From NCBI GenBank assembly GCA_016870995.1, contig VFZU01000020.1, forward strand, positions 1-60,948: a stretch of 60,948 nt of DNA, in the 5' to 3' direction. Position numbers and translations under genes: made by a program. Positions 41,742-51,132 of the stretch are shown here, piece after piece. Positions within the stretch are counted from its first letter, which is position 1, and the number at the start of each line of letters is the position of its first letter. This DNA is from Acidobacteriota bacterium. GTDB taxonomy: Bacteria; Acidobacteriota; Terriglobia; Bryobacterales; Bryobacteraceae. The notes beneath the pieces were generated by a model. It worked only from the letters and a program-made list of their open reading frames with translations. It was not told the origin of the DNA and searched no databases.

Positions 41742-44201
41742 ATGCGATTCGTTCTCTTGCCGCTGATTTCCCTAAGCCTGATGCAAGCTGCCAACTTCGC
41801 CACCGATGTGCAGCCCGTCCTCGCCAAACGCTGCATCATGTGTCACGGTGGTGCGCAACAGATCTCAGGCCTTCGCCTCGATAATGCCGCTGACGCCATG
41901 AAGGGCGGCTACTCTGGCCCCATCATCGTCGCCGGCAACTCGGCAACCTCCAAGCTGATCGAGCGCATCGCATCCACTAAAGACGGCTTCCGCATGCCTC
42001 CCTCCGGCCCGGCCCTCAATCCAGCCGAGATCGCCGCTCTCAAAGCCTGGGTCGACGAAGGCGCCGTTTGGCCGGCTGGTGTCACCATCGGCAAGTCCGT
42101 CACGAAGAAATCCACTCACTGGGCCTTTCAGCCCCTGCAAAAGCCTTCCGCCCCTGCGGTAAAGAACACGGCCTGGCCACGCAACTCGATCGACAATTTC
42201 GTCCTCGCCACCCTGGAAGCGAAAAACCTCAAGCCCGCAGCCGAAGCTTCGAAACTCACCTTGCTCCGTCGCGCCGCCCTCGATCTCACTGGCCTGCCCC
42301 CCACACCCGAGCAAACCCGCGCCTTCCTCGCCGACAATCGTCCCGACGCCTATGAGCGAATCGTCGACGAACTTCTGCGCAGTCCTCACTACGGCGAACG
42401 CTGGGCCCGCCAATGGCTCGATCTCGCCCGCTATGCCGACACCGACGGCTTCGAGAAAGACCTTCCTCGGCAGCACTCCTGGCGCTGGCGCAATTACGTC
42501 ATCGACTCTCTCAATTTCGACAAGCCTTTCAACCAATTCACCATTGAACAACTCGCGGGCGACCAGCTCCCCAACCCCTCTCTCGAACAAAAAGTAGCCA
42601 CCGGCTTCCACCGCAACACACTCATCAATCGCGAAGCTGGCGTCACCCGCGCTGAAGATCGCTTCGACACTTTGGTCAATCGCGTGAGCACCACATCTAC
42701 TACCTGGATGGGCCTCACGATGGGCTGCTCTCAGTGCCACGACCACAAGTACGATCCCATCTCGCAGAAGGAGTTCTACTCCACCATGGCGCTGTTCTCC
42801 AACTCCTTCGACACCGACATGGACGCCCCCGTCCCCGGAGAACTCGGCCCCTGGCTCGCCGCCCGTCCTGCCTATCTCAAGAAGCGTCAGGAACTTCTCA
42901 ACTCCGCTCCCGTCAGTACCTGGTTCGCCACCTGGCAGGACAAAATGCGCGCCGCCGTCACCAAGCCCGGCACCGACATCGAATGGGACTTCTCCGTCAC
43001 CAGCTTCCGCGTCATGTTCGACCATGCCGAAAAAGTCCTCATGATGCCTGCAGAGCAACGCAGCGAGCGCGATCAAAACCGCCTGCTCAGCTATTTCCTC
43101 AGCAACCCCAGCCACACGCTCCGCGGCGAAAAAGAGAAAGCCGACAATCTTAAAGAAATCCGCGACGCCATACGCAAGCTCGACGAAGAAAACCCCAAGC
43201 TCACCCAGGCCTACGTCATCATCCCAGACCCCTCTGCTCCTCCGCAGCGCATCGCAGTCCGTGGCGATTGGAAGACCCCCGGCATCGAGGTCCAGCCCGG
43301 CACCCTCGCCGTCCTTCCCGAATTCAAACCGGGTGACGATCCAACGCGGCTCGCCTTTGCCAAATGGCTCGTCAACGATGCGAACCCGCTCACGCCTCGC
43401 GTCATCGTCAATCGCTACTGGCAGGAATTCTTCGGTCGCGGACTTGTCAAGACCAGCGAAGACTTCGGTACCCAGGGCGAAAAGCCTTCACATCCTGAAC
43501 TCCTCGACCACCTCGCCAATCAGTTCCGTGAGAGCAACTGGTCCGTCAAACAGCTCCACAAGTCAATCGTCCTCAGCGCCACCTACCGCCAAAGCTCCAA
43601 GGCCCGGCCTGAAGTCGAAGAGATCGATCCAGACAACGCCCTGCTGGCCCGGCAGCAACGCCTGCGCCTCTCTGCGGAATCCATTCGCGATTCAGCCCTG
43701 CTCGCCGCCGGCCTGCTCAACACCAAGATTGGCGGCCCCAGCGTGCGCCCGCCGCAGCCCAAAGGCGTCTCAGAACTGGTCTACGGCAACAGCGCCAAGT
43801 GGATCGAATCCACAGGCCCCGACAAGTATCGTCGCGGCCTCTACACGTTCTTCCAACGCACCGCTCCATACCCGATGCTCACCAACTTCGACGCCCCTGA
43901 CATGAGCGTCTCTTGCAGCCGCCGCCGCACATCGAACACGCCGCTGCAAGCCTTGAATCTCCTCAACGACCCCGTCTTCTTCGAGGCTGCTGGAGCCCTG
44001 GCATACCGCCTCCAGACCGAAGCACCCGCAGGCGTCGAAGACAAAATCAACTACGCCTTCGATCTTGCCCTCGGCCGCCCTGCGAGCGCACGCGAGCTCA
44101 CTCGCCTCAAGCGCTTCCTCGACGAACAACCCCAAGATACGGCCTGGACCAGCCTCGCCCGCGTCATCCTCAACACCGACGAATTCATCGTCAGAGAGTA
44201 A
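41742..44201 (+). CDS. Planctomycete-type cytochrome c domain protein with DUF1549 and DUF1553
   Basis: 819 aa, exported. After a signal peptide comes a heme motif KRCIMCHGG (CxxCH) and the cytochrome domain, then DUF1549 (about residues 150-350) and DUF1553 (about 520-780, ending with SRRRTSNTPLQALNLLND). It is 6 bp upstream of a DUF1501 gene, the usual partner in Planctomycetes and Acidobacteria, where the pair is thought to be involved in degrading complex polymers. Start ATG 41742. Confidence 0.92.
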   Translation: MRFVLLPLISLSLMQAANFATDVQPVLAKRCIMCHGGAQQISGLRLDNAADAMKGGYSGPIIVAGNSATSKLIERIASTKDGFRMPPSGPALNPAEIAALKAWVDEGAVWPAGVTIGKSVTKKSTHWAFQPLQKPSAPAVKNTAWPRNSIDNFVLATLEAKNLKPAAEASKLTLLRRAALDLTGLPPTPEQTRAFLADNRPDAYERIVDELLRSPHYGERWARQWLDLARYADTDGFEKDLPRQHSWRWRNYVIDSLNFDKPFNQFTIEQLAGDQLPNPSLEQKVATGFHRNTLINREAGVTRAEDRFDTLVNRVSTTSTTWMGLTMGCSQCHDHKYDPISQKEFYSTMALFSNSFDTDMDAPVPGELGPWLAARPAYLKKRQELLNSAPVSTWFATWQDKMRAAVTKPGTDIEWDFSVTSFRVMFDHAEKVLMMPAEQRSERDQNRLLSYFLSNPSHTLRGEKEKADNLKEIRDAIRKLDEENPKLTQAYVIIPDPSAPPQRIAVRGDWKTPGIEVQPGTLAVLPEFKPGDDPTRLAFAKWLVNDANPLTPRVIVNRYWQEFFGRGLVKTSEDFGTQGEKPSHPELLDHLANQFRESNWSVKQLHKSIVLSATYRQSSKARPEVEEIDPDNALLARQQRLRLSAESIRDSALLAAGLLNTKIGGPSVRPPQPKGVSELVYGNSAKWIESTGPDKYRRGLYTFFQRTAPYPMLTNFDAPDMSVSCSRRRTSNTPLQALNLLNDPVFFEAAGALAYRLQTEAPAGVEDKINYAFDLALGRPASARELTRLKRFLDEQPQDTAWTSLARVILNTDEFIVRE

Positions 44202-44207
44202 CTGAAC

Positions 44208-45611
44208 ATGAACAACCGTAGACAATTCCTCAACAACTTCGCCGGCGGCATCACCGGCATGGCTCTTGCCGATCTGTTGCAGCGCGACGGCTACGCGGCC
44301 AACTTGAATCCCTTAGCACCAAAGAAGCCCCACTTCCCCGGCAAGGCCAAGCGCGTGATCTACATGTTCATGGAAGGCGGCCCCAGCCAGATGGATCTCT
44401 TCGATCCCAAGCCCGCCTTGGCGAAGTGGCACGGCCAAAGCCTCCCCGAGAGCTTCACCAAAGATCTCAAGCTTGCCTTCATCAAGCCCACTGCTGCAGT
44501 CTTGGGCAGCCCCCGCGTCTTCACCAGACACGGCCAATCGGGCATGGAGCTCAGCGACTACATCCCCAACATCGCCAAGCAAGCCGACAATATTTGTCTC
44601 GTCCGCAGCATGCACACCGAGGCGTTCAACCATCACCCCGGCCAGCTCCTCATGTTCACTGGTTTCACCGTTCCCGGCCGCCCCACGCTCGGCGCGTGGT
44701 CTGTCTACGGCCTCGGCAGCGAGAGCGAAAATCTCCCCGGCTTCGTCGTTCTCAGCTCGGGCGTCGGCACCTCAGGCGGGGCTTCCAACTTCTCAAGCGG
44801 CTTCCTGCCCTCCACCTACCAGGGCACCCAGTTCCGTTCCGGCGGCGACCCAATCCTCTACATGTCGAGCCCCGACGGAGTCGACAAGAAAACCCAACGC
44901 GCCACCATCGACGCCATCTCCGACCTCAACAAAGAGCACCTCGGCGAAACCGGCGATCAGGAAATCGCCTCCCGCATGGCAGCCTACGAGCTCGCCTACC
45001 GCATGCAGGTCGCAGGGCCAGAGCTGATCGACTTTAGCAATGAATCGCAGGCCACCCTCGACATGTACGGCATTGGCAAAGAGCCAACAAACCAGTTCTC
45101 CACCAACTGCCTTCTTGCCCGGAGACTCATCGAACGCGGCACCCGCTTCGTCCTCATGATGCACGCCTCCTGGGACCAGCACACCAATCTCAACAAGGCT
45201 CTCAAGGCCAATTGCGAGAAGACCGACCAAGGCACTGCCGCTCTCATCCAGGACCTCAAGCAGCGTGGCCTCCTCGAAGACACCCTCATCGTTTGGGGCG
45301 GCGAATTCGGTCGCACTCCGATGCAGGAAGTGCGCAATCTCATGGACCCGGACGGCGCCGGCCGCGACCACCATCCCAACGCCTATTCAATGTTTCTCGC
45401 CGGCGGCGGCATCAAGCCCGGCACCGTCATCGGTGAAACCGACGACCTCGGCTTCACCATCACCAAGGACCCCGTCGGCGTCCACGACCTCCAGGCAACA
45501 ATCCTGCACACGCTAGGCTTCGACCACACGAAGCTCACCTACCGCTTCATGGGCCGCGACTTCCGCCTCACCGACATCCACGGGGAAGTCATGCGCAAAA
45601 TGTTGGCATAG
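44208..45611 (+). CDS. DUF1501 family protein with a Tat-type signal
   Basis: 467 aa. The N-terminus has a twin-arginine-like signal (NNRRQFLNNFAGGITGMAL). The body is a sulfatase/alkaline-phosphatase-like fold with VIYMFMEGGPSQMDLFDPK and a later VWGGEFGRTPMQEV segment typical of DUF1501. Co-transcribed with the upstream cytochrome protein (6 bp gap). The pair probably acts in the periplasm; the substrate is not known. Confidence 0.88.
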   Translation: MNNRRQFLNNFAGGITGMALADLLQRDGYAANLNPLAPKKPHFPGKAKRVIYMFMEGGPSQMDLFDPKPALAKWHGQSLPESFTKDLKLAFIKPTAAVLGSPRVFTRHGQSGMELSDYIPNIAKQADNICLVRSMHTEAFNHHPGQLLMFTGFTVPGRPTLGAWSVYGLGSESENLPGFVVLSSGVGTSGGASNFSSGFLPSTYQGTQFRSGGDPILYMSSPDGVDKKTQRATIDAISDLNKEHLGETGDQEIASRMAAYELAYRMQVAGPELIDFSNESQATLDMYGIGKEPTNQFSTNCLLARRLIERGTRFVLMMHASWDQHTNLNKALKANCEKTDQGTAALIQDLKQRGLLEDTLIVWGGEFGRTPMQEVRNLMDPDGAGRDHHPNAYSMFLAGGGIKPGTVIGETDDLGFTITKDPVGVHDLQATILHTLGFDHTKLTYRFMGRDFRLTDIHGEVMRKMLA

Positions 45612-45615
45612 TCTT

Positions 45616-46134
45616 GTGCTCAAGTTGTCAGCCAGCCATCACTTCACGGCCGTTTCGCCATTGCACATCACGCAGTGCCATGAAGTTTTGACCACGCTCA
45701 CAGACGCTAATCCAATACTCGGAGTGCGCAGAGGAGATAAGCCTCTCGTCGGAACGATTTACGAAAGGTGGGCGCATATTCGAAAACAAACCGGTGGTCG
45801 GAACACGTTCGCTGTATGCCTCGACCTGGACTTCTCGCCAAACAACCACGGCACCCAATTCACTGGCAGTTTCAACGTGAGCATCGGAAACCGGCCATTC
45901 CTCTTGCTGTTCATTAGCGTGTGTGCTTTCGTCGTATTCGTAATTCTCAACGCAGCATACGAGAATCCCGCAAGCAATCCTTGGCACGCGCTCTACCCAA
46001 TCGCGATGATCGGCTTCGCAATTGCTGTCTATGATACTGGCCGTATGAGCTCTGAGGACGACATCCCGGAAATTATCGCCCTATTGGAGAAGTCCCTGAA
46101 ACTGAATCTGACGCATGCCAAACTGAAGCAATGA
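45616..46134 (+). CDS. Two-helix membrane protein of unknown function
   Basis: 172 aa, starting with GTG at 45616, four bases after the DUF1501 stop. Two hydrophobic helices in the middle (PFLLLFISVCAFVVFVIL and HALYPIAMIGFAIAVY) separate a cytosolic-looking N-terminal domain from a short charged tail. I do not recognise the family. It overlaps the next small gene by ATGA, and its base composition is more AT-rich than that of the genes before it. Confidence 0.5.
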   Translation: MLKLSASHHFTAVSPLHITQCHEVLTTLTDANPILGVRRGDKPLVGTIYERWAHIRKQTGGRNTFAVCLDLDFSPNNHGTQFTGSFNVSIGNRPFLLLFISVCAFVVFVILNAAYENPASNPWHALYPIAMIGFAIAVYDTGRMSSEDDIPEIIALLEKSLKLNLTHAKLKQ

Positions 46135-46352
46135 GAGCCCGGCGCCGCCAAGACGAACAACGCATGAAAGCCCGCGCAAAGCGACTGGTGCGAGCTTGGA
46201 GTTTCGGGTTCTCCACGGACAACATTCCACCACGCGAGGTCGGCCGTATCGCCTCAACACACGGCCGCCCCTGCTCTTGCTTCTTATGTAGAAATGAAAA
46301 TGGAAGCTACTCCATCGCCGACCGCCGCAGGATCGACTCGCTCCAAAACTAG
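46131..46352 (+). CDS. Small basic cysteine-containing protein
   Basis: 73 aa, overlapping the preceding gene by ATGA. It is rich in Arg and Lys at the N-terminus, then shows a VGRIAST and a PCSCFLCRNE stretch. Short proteins with this P-C-S-C-x-x-C pattern are familiar from many bacteria but have no known role. I am fairly sure it is a real gene because of the overlap and cysteine motif. Confidence 0.55.
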   Translation: MRARRRQDEQRMKARAKRLVRAWSFGFSTDNIPPREVGRIASTHGRPCSCFLCRNENGSYSIADRRRIDSLQN

Positions 46353-46406
46353 GCGCAACTCACACCCGATCAAACACTCTCCGCGCTGTATCCCACAACA
46401 CGCCCC

Positions 46407-46645
46407 TCACAGCGCCCCCACAATCAGCCTCGTCATCTCACTCGTACTCAACTTCCCACCCAAATCCCCAGTTGCATTCGCAGCATCCGCCATTACAGTC
46501 TCAACCGCCTTGCGAACCTTGCCCGCAGCCTCTACACATTCAGGCTCTTCAAACGACTCCAGCATCATCGCGACCGACAGAATCGTCGTCACCGCGTTCG
46601 CCTTGCACTGCCCCGCGATATCCGGAGCCGATCCATGCGCTGGCT
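46407..46645 (-). pseudogene. Duplicated 3' fragment of the dehydrogenase gene at 51133-52161
   Basis: Reads in frame for about 75 codons as QPAHGSAPDIAGQ, then ILSVAMMLE and GKVRKAVETV, ending with the same terminus as the intact dehydrogenase, including its stop. By eye, nucleotide identity to 51133-51371 is about nine in ten. The homology stops abruptly near 46645, where unrelated sequence begins. It lacks the front 75 percent of the gene and cannot be functional. Confidence 0.85.
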
Positions 46646-46719
46646 GACGCCCGCCAGCGCAGTCATGCGCGCCGCCGTCAACGCTTTCCCCCTTTGCTGT
46701 TCCTGCCCAATACCCGTTC

Positions 46720-46842
46720 TACAGCTGCTTCACCACCGCCACCTCGAACTCGCGCGCAAGCATCCTTCGCGTTTCAAACCTGACTCAAATTCTCCTCGTT
46801 GGAATTTTCTGAGTCGAGTCTCGTGTCTCATTTTTGGGGACA
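46720..46842 (-). mobile_element. Degraded left end of an IS3-like element
   Basis: On the minus strand this matches the IS end at 60828-60948: the terminus TGTCCCCAAAA, then a GAGACACGAGAC stretch, the CCAACGAGGAGAA ribosome-binding area and the first codons of the transposase. The start ATG has become AGG, and the frame reaches TAG after codon 20. It is a dead relic about 120 bp long next to the duplicated dehydrogenase fragment. Confidence 0.85.
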
Positions 46843-46903
46843 AGTCCATTTCAGACACAAGGCTGTTGAAGTGTGGTAGTTTTATTTCAGATTTCAGGTT
46901 TCT

Positions 46904-49900
46904 ATGTTTCGAACCATTCCCACTCTCCTTCTCCTGGCTCTGTTCGCCTCCTCCAGCATCTGGGCCCAACTCCAAACAGGTACGATCTACGGAACCGTAA
47001 CGGACCAGCAAGACGCGGTCATCGCGAGCGCCACCGTCGAAGTTCGCAATGTAGGAACAAACGCCACCTTTCGTACGCAAACAAACGAGCGAGGCTATTT
47101 CACCGCGCCCGGTCAGCCCATTGGCGAATATCAAGTCACCATTCAGAAGACAGGCTTCAAGCGCGGCGTGCGCAGCGGCATCGGTCTACAAGTCAATCAA
47201 AACGCCCAGATCGATGTTCGACTCGAAATCGGCCAAGTGGCCGACACGGTCGAAGTAACGGGAGAGGCGCCTCTCGTGGATACGGGCTCCGCGACTCTGG
47301 GCACCGTTATCGAAAATCGGCGCGTCACCGATCTGCCCATCAATGGCCGTAGCGCCCTTGCCTTGGCTATGCTGAACCCCGGAGTGATATCGAACGCCGG
47401 CCCGACCAACTCCGGCTTCGGAGATCGCGGTATCCAACTTTCTTCCATTTCAGTGAATGGATCGCCAAACTCGATGGTCAACCAGACGCTGGACGGCAAC
47501 AACAACGTATTGAGCTTCGTGGGCGAAGTCGGCATTCCTCCGGCTGTGGATTCTGTTGAGGAATTCAAAGTGCAAAGTGGCGCAATGTCGGCTGAGTTCG
47601 GCTTCACCGCCGGTGGCGCCGTAAACCTGGTCACAAAATCCGGAACCAACCAAATCCATGGCACAGCCTATGAGTTCTTGCGCAACAATGAACTCGACGC
47701 GCGCAACACATTCGCACCGGTCCGCCTCCCTCTCCGCTACAACCAATTCGGAGCTTCCGCCGGTGGGCCAATTATCAAGAACAAGACCTTCATCTTTGGC
47801 AACTGGGAAGAGTACCGCCTGCGCCGCAGCAGCCCGCGCATTCTAAGCGTGCCCATTACCTCTTGGAAGAATGGGGATTTTTCCAACCTTTTCAATGCCA
47901 CCGGAGCCCTGATTCCAGTTTTCGATCCGAACACCACACGGAACAACCCAAACGGTGCGGGCTTGGTTCGCGATCAGTATCCTGGGAACGTAGTGCCGCG
48001 GAGCCGCTTCGACTCGATCACCCCCAAGATCCTGGCCTTTTGGCCCGAGCCCAATCGAACAGCCACCAATCCATTCACGCAAGCAAACAACTTCCAGGAC
48101 AGCGCTCTGACCCGCACCAATTGGACCCAGTGGAACTTCCGCTTGGATCATCGCTTCAACGACAACAATTCGATGTTCTTCCGCTACACCTCGGCAGAGC
48201 ACGCCCCCTCCGGTAACAGCATCTTCACCGACCCCACCGTCGGCCAGGATCGCGTCGACAATCAGCTCAACCGCAACGTGATGATTTCCGATACGCACAC
48301 GTTCTCGCCCACCCTGATCAACAATCTCCGTATTGGCTTGATGCGACAGTTCTTCACTTTCCGCGCGATCAACGGGGGCCAAGGTTGGCCTCGCAAATTA
48401 GGCCTGCCGGAAATCGTGCCCAACGATCAATTTCCCCAGATCAACTTTGGCTTCGGCACCATTGGCGGCCAGGCCTTTGGAACCCGGGGCAGCTTGAACT
48501 GGGACATCCAGAACATGCTCACAAAGATTGCGGGCAACCACACCTTGAAGATGGGTTATAACCATCGCATCCTTTACGGCGGCAATCAACAGGGTGCCGC
48601 GCTTTCCGGCGACTTCGCCTTTGGCGGCTTAACTTCGAACCCCCAAGCTCCGGCCAATACGGGAAGTAATCTCGCCCAGTTCCTGACTGGCGATGTCAGC
48701 AGCGCTGCGATCGACCGCATCTTGGGGAATTCGAACCACGGCATCGCCATCAGCATGTTCCTCCAGGATGATTGGAAAGTCTCCCGGCGGCTCACCGTAA
48801 ACGTGGGCCTTCGTTGGGATTGGCAGCAACGGCCCTATGAACGCAACAACGGTCTCATCGATTTCGACCCGAGCCGTCGCGTTACGGGCACGCCGTTCGC
48901 CGGCACCACAGTCTATGCAGGAAGAGATGGACAGCCGCGTAGCTTCTTACGAAATGACTTCAATGATTTTGGGCCGCGCTTCGGCTTCGCCTACGACGCC
49001 TTCGGTAACAGCAAAACGGTCATTCGCGGCGGCTACGGCGTCTACTATCCCTCCATCTTCTTCCGTCCTTTCATGGGCAACCCACAACTCTTCTCCGCCA
49101 CTCGCACTGACTATGTGGCTCAAGGCCCGGGGCTAGCGTCCTTCAAGTTTGCACAAGGCTTCCCGCGCGCTCCGCTCTCTTCTCCTGGCGCCGCCGCTGG
49201 CCCGCTGGCTTTGTTGGGTCAAGGCGTGAGCTTCACTCAACGCGACGAGACCACACCGCTGTCGCAGCAATGGAATCTGGGCATCCAACAGCAATTGGGT
49301 GGTTGGCTCTTCGAAGCGAATTATGCAGGCGCGAAGGGCAATGGCTACATGGCCTCTGGCTACAACCTCAATCAGGTGGACCCGAGAGTGCGCTTGGAAC
49401 TAAAGCAAAACCTCTTCACCCCGGTGCCGAACCCCTTCGCTGGCTTGGTGCAAGGCGGGCTTGGCGCCGCCACCATCACACGCGAGCGCTCTTTGATGCC
49501 CTTCCCTTACTACACGGGCGTTTCGGTGAGCAATCCGCTGCTGGGCAACTACAATTCCCACCAGATCCAAATCACCGTCCAACGCCGCATGCGGAATGGC
49601 CTTCTGTTGAACTTTGCCTACACGGGCGGCAAGAAGATCAGCGATTCTGCCATCGTCCCTGTGGATTTCGGCCCTATAGAGCAAGTTAATGACAACGGGT
49701 TCCAGGATGCTCTCTACAATCGTCGCTTGAACAAGGCCGTCGATCCGGCCGATGTAAGCCAACGTTTGGTGACCAGCGCCATCTACGAATTGCCTTTTGG
49801 CAAGGGTAAGCCCTTCAATCCCTCCAATCGCATTGTGGGGGGATTCGTTGGAGGCTGGCAGATCAACATGATCAGCATCATGCAGACCGGCATCCCTCTT

Positions 49901-50308
49901 ACCGTGCGCGGGGCCACCAACAACGCAGCGGATCGGCCGAACTCGACGGGACGCAGTGCACTGCTACCCAGAGGGCAAAGAACAGCGGACCGCTGGTTCG
50001 ACACTTCCCAATTCGTGAACCCGCCAGACTTTCAACTCGGCAATGTCAGCCGCACTGTCCCCGATGTCCGCCATCCTGGAACGGTGAACTTCGATCTGTC
50101 CTTGATCAAGGACACGCGCTTTCGCGAGCGCTTCAACCTACAGTTCCGCGTGGAGGCCTTTAACGCATTCAACCAAGTCAACTACGGCCTGGTCGATGAT
50201 ACCTTTGGCGCCGGTCCGGACGGCCGCAATGCTCGTGCCCAATTTGGCACGAGCGTCTCGGCCCGCGATGCCCGCATCGTGCAGCTGGGTTTGAAGCTGG
50301 TCTTTTAA
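46904..50308 (+). CDS. Oar-like TonB-dependent receptor with carboxypeptidase-regulatory domain
   Basis: 1134 aa. A signal peptide precedes an N-terminal Ig-like CarboxypepD regulatory domain (TGTIYGTVTDQQDAVIA), a plug domain with LVDTGSATLG and DLPINGRS, and a large beta barrel ending in a terminal Phe (QLGLKLVF), the outer-membrane sorting signal. Acidobacteria use such proteins for uptake or attachment of plant-type polymers, but the substrate is not evident. It lies directly after the IS remnant, and its own start has only a weak ribosome-binding site. Confidence 0.88.
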   Translation: MFRTIPTLLLLALFASSSIWAQLQTGTIYGTVTDQQDAVIASATVEVRNVGTNATFRTQTNERGYFTAPGQPIGEYQVTIQKTGFKRGVRSGIGLQVNQNAQIDVRLEIGQVADTVEVTGEAPLVDTGSATLGTVIENRRVTDLPINGRSALALAMLNPGVISNAGPTNSGFGDRGIQLSSISVNGSPNSMVNQTLDGNNNVLSFVGEVGIPPAVDSVEEFKVQSGAMSAEFGFTAGGAVNLVTKSGTNQIHGTAYEFLRNNELDARNTFAPVRLPLRYNQFGASAGGPIIKNKTFIFGNWEEYRLRRSSPRILSVPITSWKNGDFSNLFNATGALIPVFDPNTTRNNPNGAGLVRDQYPGNVVPRSRFDSITPKILAFWPEPNRTATNPFTQANNFQDSALTRTNWTQWNFRLDHRFNDNNSMFFRYTSAEHAPSGNSIFTDPTVGQDRVDNQLNRNVMISDTHTFSPTLINNLRIGLMRQFFTFRAINGGQGWPRKLGLPEIVPNDQFPQINFGFGTIGGQAFGTRGSLNWDIQNMLTKIAGNHTLKMGYNHRILYGGNQQGAALSGDFAFGGLTSNPQAPANTGSNLAQFLTGDVSSAAIDRILGNSNHGIAISMFLQDDWKVSRRLTVNVGLRWDWQQRPYERNNGLIDFDPSRRVTGTPFAGTTVYAGRDGQPRSFLRNDFNDFGPRFGFAYDAFGNSKTVIRGGYGVYYPSIFFRPFMGNPQLFSATRTDYVAQGPGLASFKFAQGFPRAPLSSPGAAAGPLALLGQGVSFTQRDETTPLSQQWNLGIQQQLGGWLFEANYAGAKGNGYMASGYNLNQVDPRVRLELKQNLFTPVPNPFAGLVQGGLGAATITRERSLMPFPYYTGVSVSNPLLGNYNSHQIQITVQRRMRNGLLLNFAYTGGKKISDSAIVPVDFGPIEQVNDNGFQDALYNRRLNKAVDPADVSQRLVTSAIYELPFGKGKPFNPSNRIVGGFVGGWQINMISIMQTGIPLTVRGATNNAADRPNSTGRSALLPRGQRTADRWFDTSQFVNPPDFQLGNVSRTVPDVRHPGTVNFDLSLIKDTRFRERFNLQFRVEAFNAFNQVNYGLVDDTFGAGPDGRNARAQFGTSVSARDARIVQLGLKLVF

Positions 50309-50475
50309 GTGCGGACAGCGAATCTCGCCAGGAGTTCGGGCAATTCGTCCAGGTGTCTCGCGCGGAGGGCGTCAAAGCCTGCCGCGTGAGCACTGGCCAA
50401 ACCTGCCTCGGAATCTTCTTCAGAACTACTACACACCGAATCACTTTGGATGGCCACATCCCCAAAGGAATCCAT
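50305..50475 (-). pseudogene. 3' remnant of a HAD-family phosphatase
   Basis: A 56-codon frame from an ATG at 50475. Its C-terminal part contains EEDSEAGLASAHAAGFDAL, which matches the motif IV region of beta-phosphoglucomutase-like HAD enzymes (an E-D-S-x-x-G-x-x-A-A-x-A-A-G pattern), and it ends with LDELPELLARF, like family C-termini. The catalytic N-terminus and cap are absent and the sequence before the motif is not HAD-like. It overlaps the receptor stop by 4 bp on the opposite strand. Confidence 0.45.
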
Positions 50476-50504
50476 TTCCAAAAAAAACGATATCTAAGGT
50501 GAAG

Positions 50505-50999
50505 TCATAGAGAAAATACTTCGCTAGCCCTCCAGGCCCACAGCCCTGCTACCAAGGTTGAATATGCAACAGCGAGCATAGTTGCGGCCAGCCGGTTGTG
50601 GGTCCGCACTCCAAGCCAAGCCTGCAAGAGAACAGCCGGCCACATCAGAACCAGAATCCATTTGGTGCTGGCATTGAACTCTATCGGCAATTCTGAGCAG
50701 TCCAGAATATGCACGAAGAGAAAGGCGATTGCCCAGGAAATCGGGTTTGCAAGCAGTAGTGACCTCCACAAAGTGTCGACTCGACACAAGCTCCTGCTCA
50801 CCACTCCGTAGACAACCAGCAACAAGAATCCGCCGACAGCGATAACAAAACTGATGCCTCTCCAGTCAGCTGCATCGGTTGCAGTAAATGGCAATCTCGG
50901 AGTGCCGAGCAACCAAAGCAAAACTGCACCGAATAGCCCGAATCCCTTGAGCACAACAATCGGGGCTGCTATGCCCAAAATCAGCAGCAAGAACCGCAT
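50505..50999 (-). CDS. Membrane protein of unknown function, about four or five helices
   Basis: 164 aa with hydrophobic segments from the N-terminus (LLLILGIAAPIVVLKGFGLF) through VIAVGGFLLLVVYGVV and two more before the end. No family recognised. It is flanked by the HAD remnant and 133 bp of empty sequence upstream, and is less GC-rich than the dehydrogenase gene that follows. It may be part of the rearranged block. Confidence 0.5.
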   Translation of the reverse strand: MRFLLLILGIAAPIVVLKGFGLFGAVLLWLLGTPRLPFTATDAADWRGISFVIAVGGFLLLVVYGVVSRSLCRVDTLWRSLLLANPISWAIAFLFVHILDCSELPIEFNASTKWILVLMWPAVLLQAWLGVRTHNRLAATMLAVAYSTLVAGLWAWRASEVFSL

Positions 51000-51132
51000 A
51001 GTCGAATGGACTCCAATTCTGGTTCTAAAGTTTAAACTCGACCGCCAGCAAGACTTGAAAAGCTAGCGCATTCGCGCGCGAAGCTGCGTAGGAATTTGGT
51101 CGCCATGCTTCTCAAGGCTTAAGAGAACTCCG

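Noticed and set aside
46646-46719. Continuation of the transposase or of the dehydrogenase fragment between the two remnants
   Set aside because: Translation in all relevant frames does not resemble either protein beyond the marked ends.
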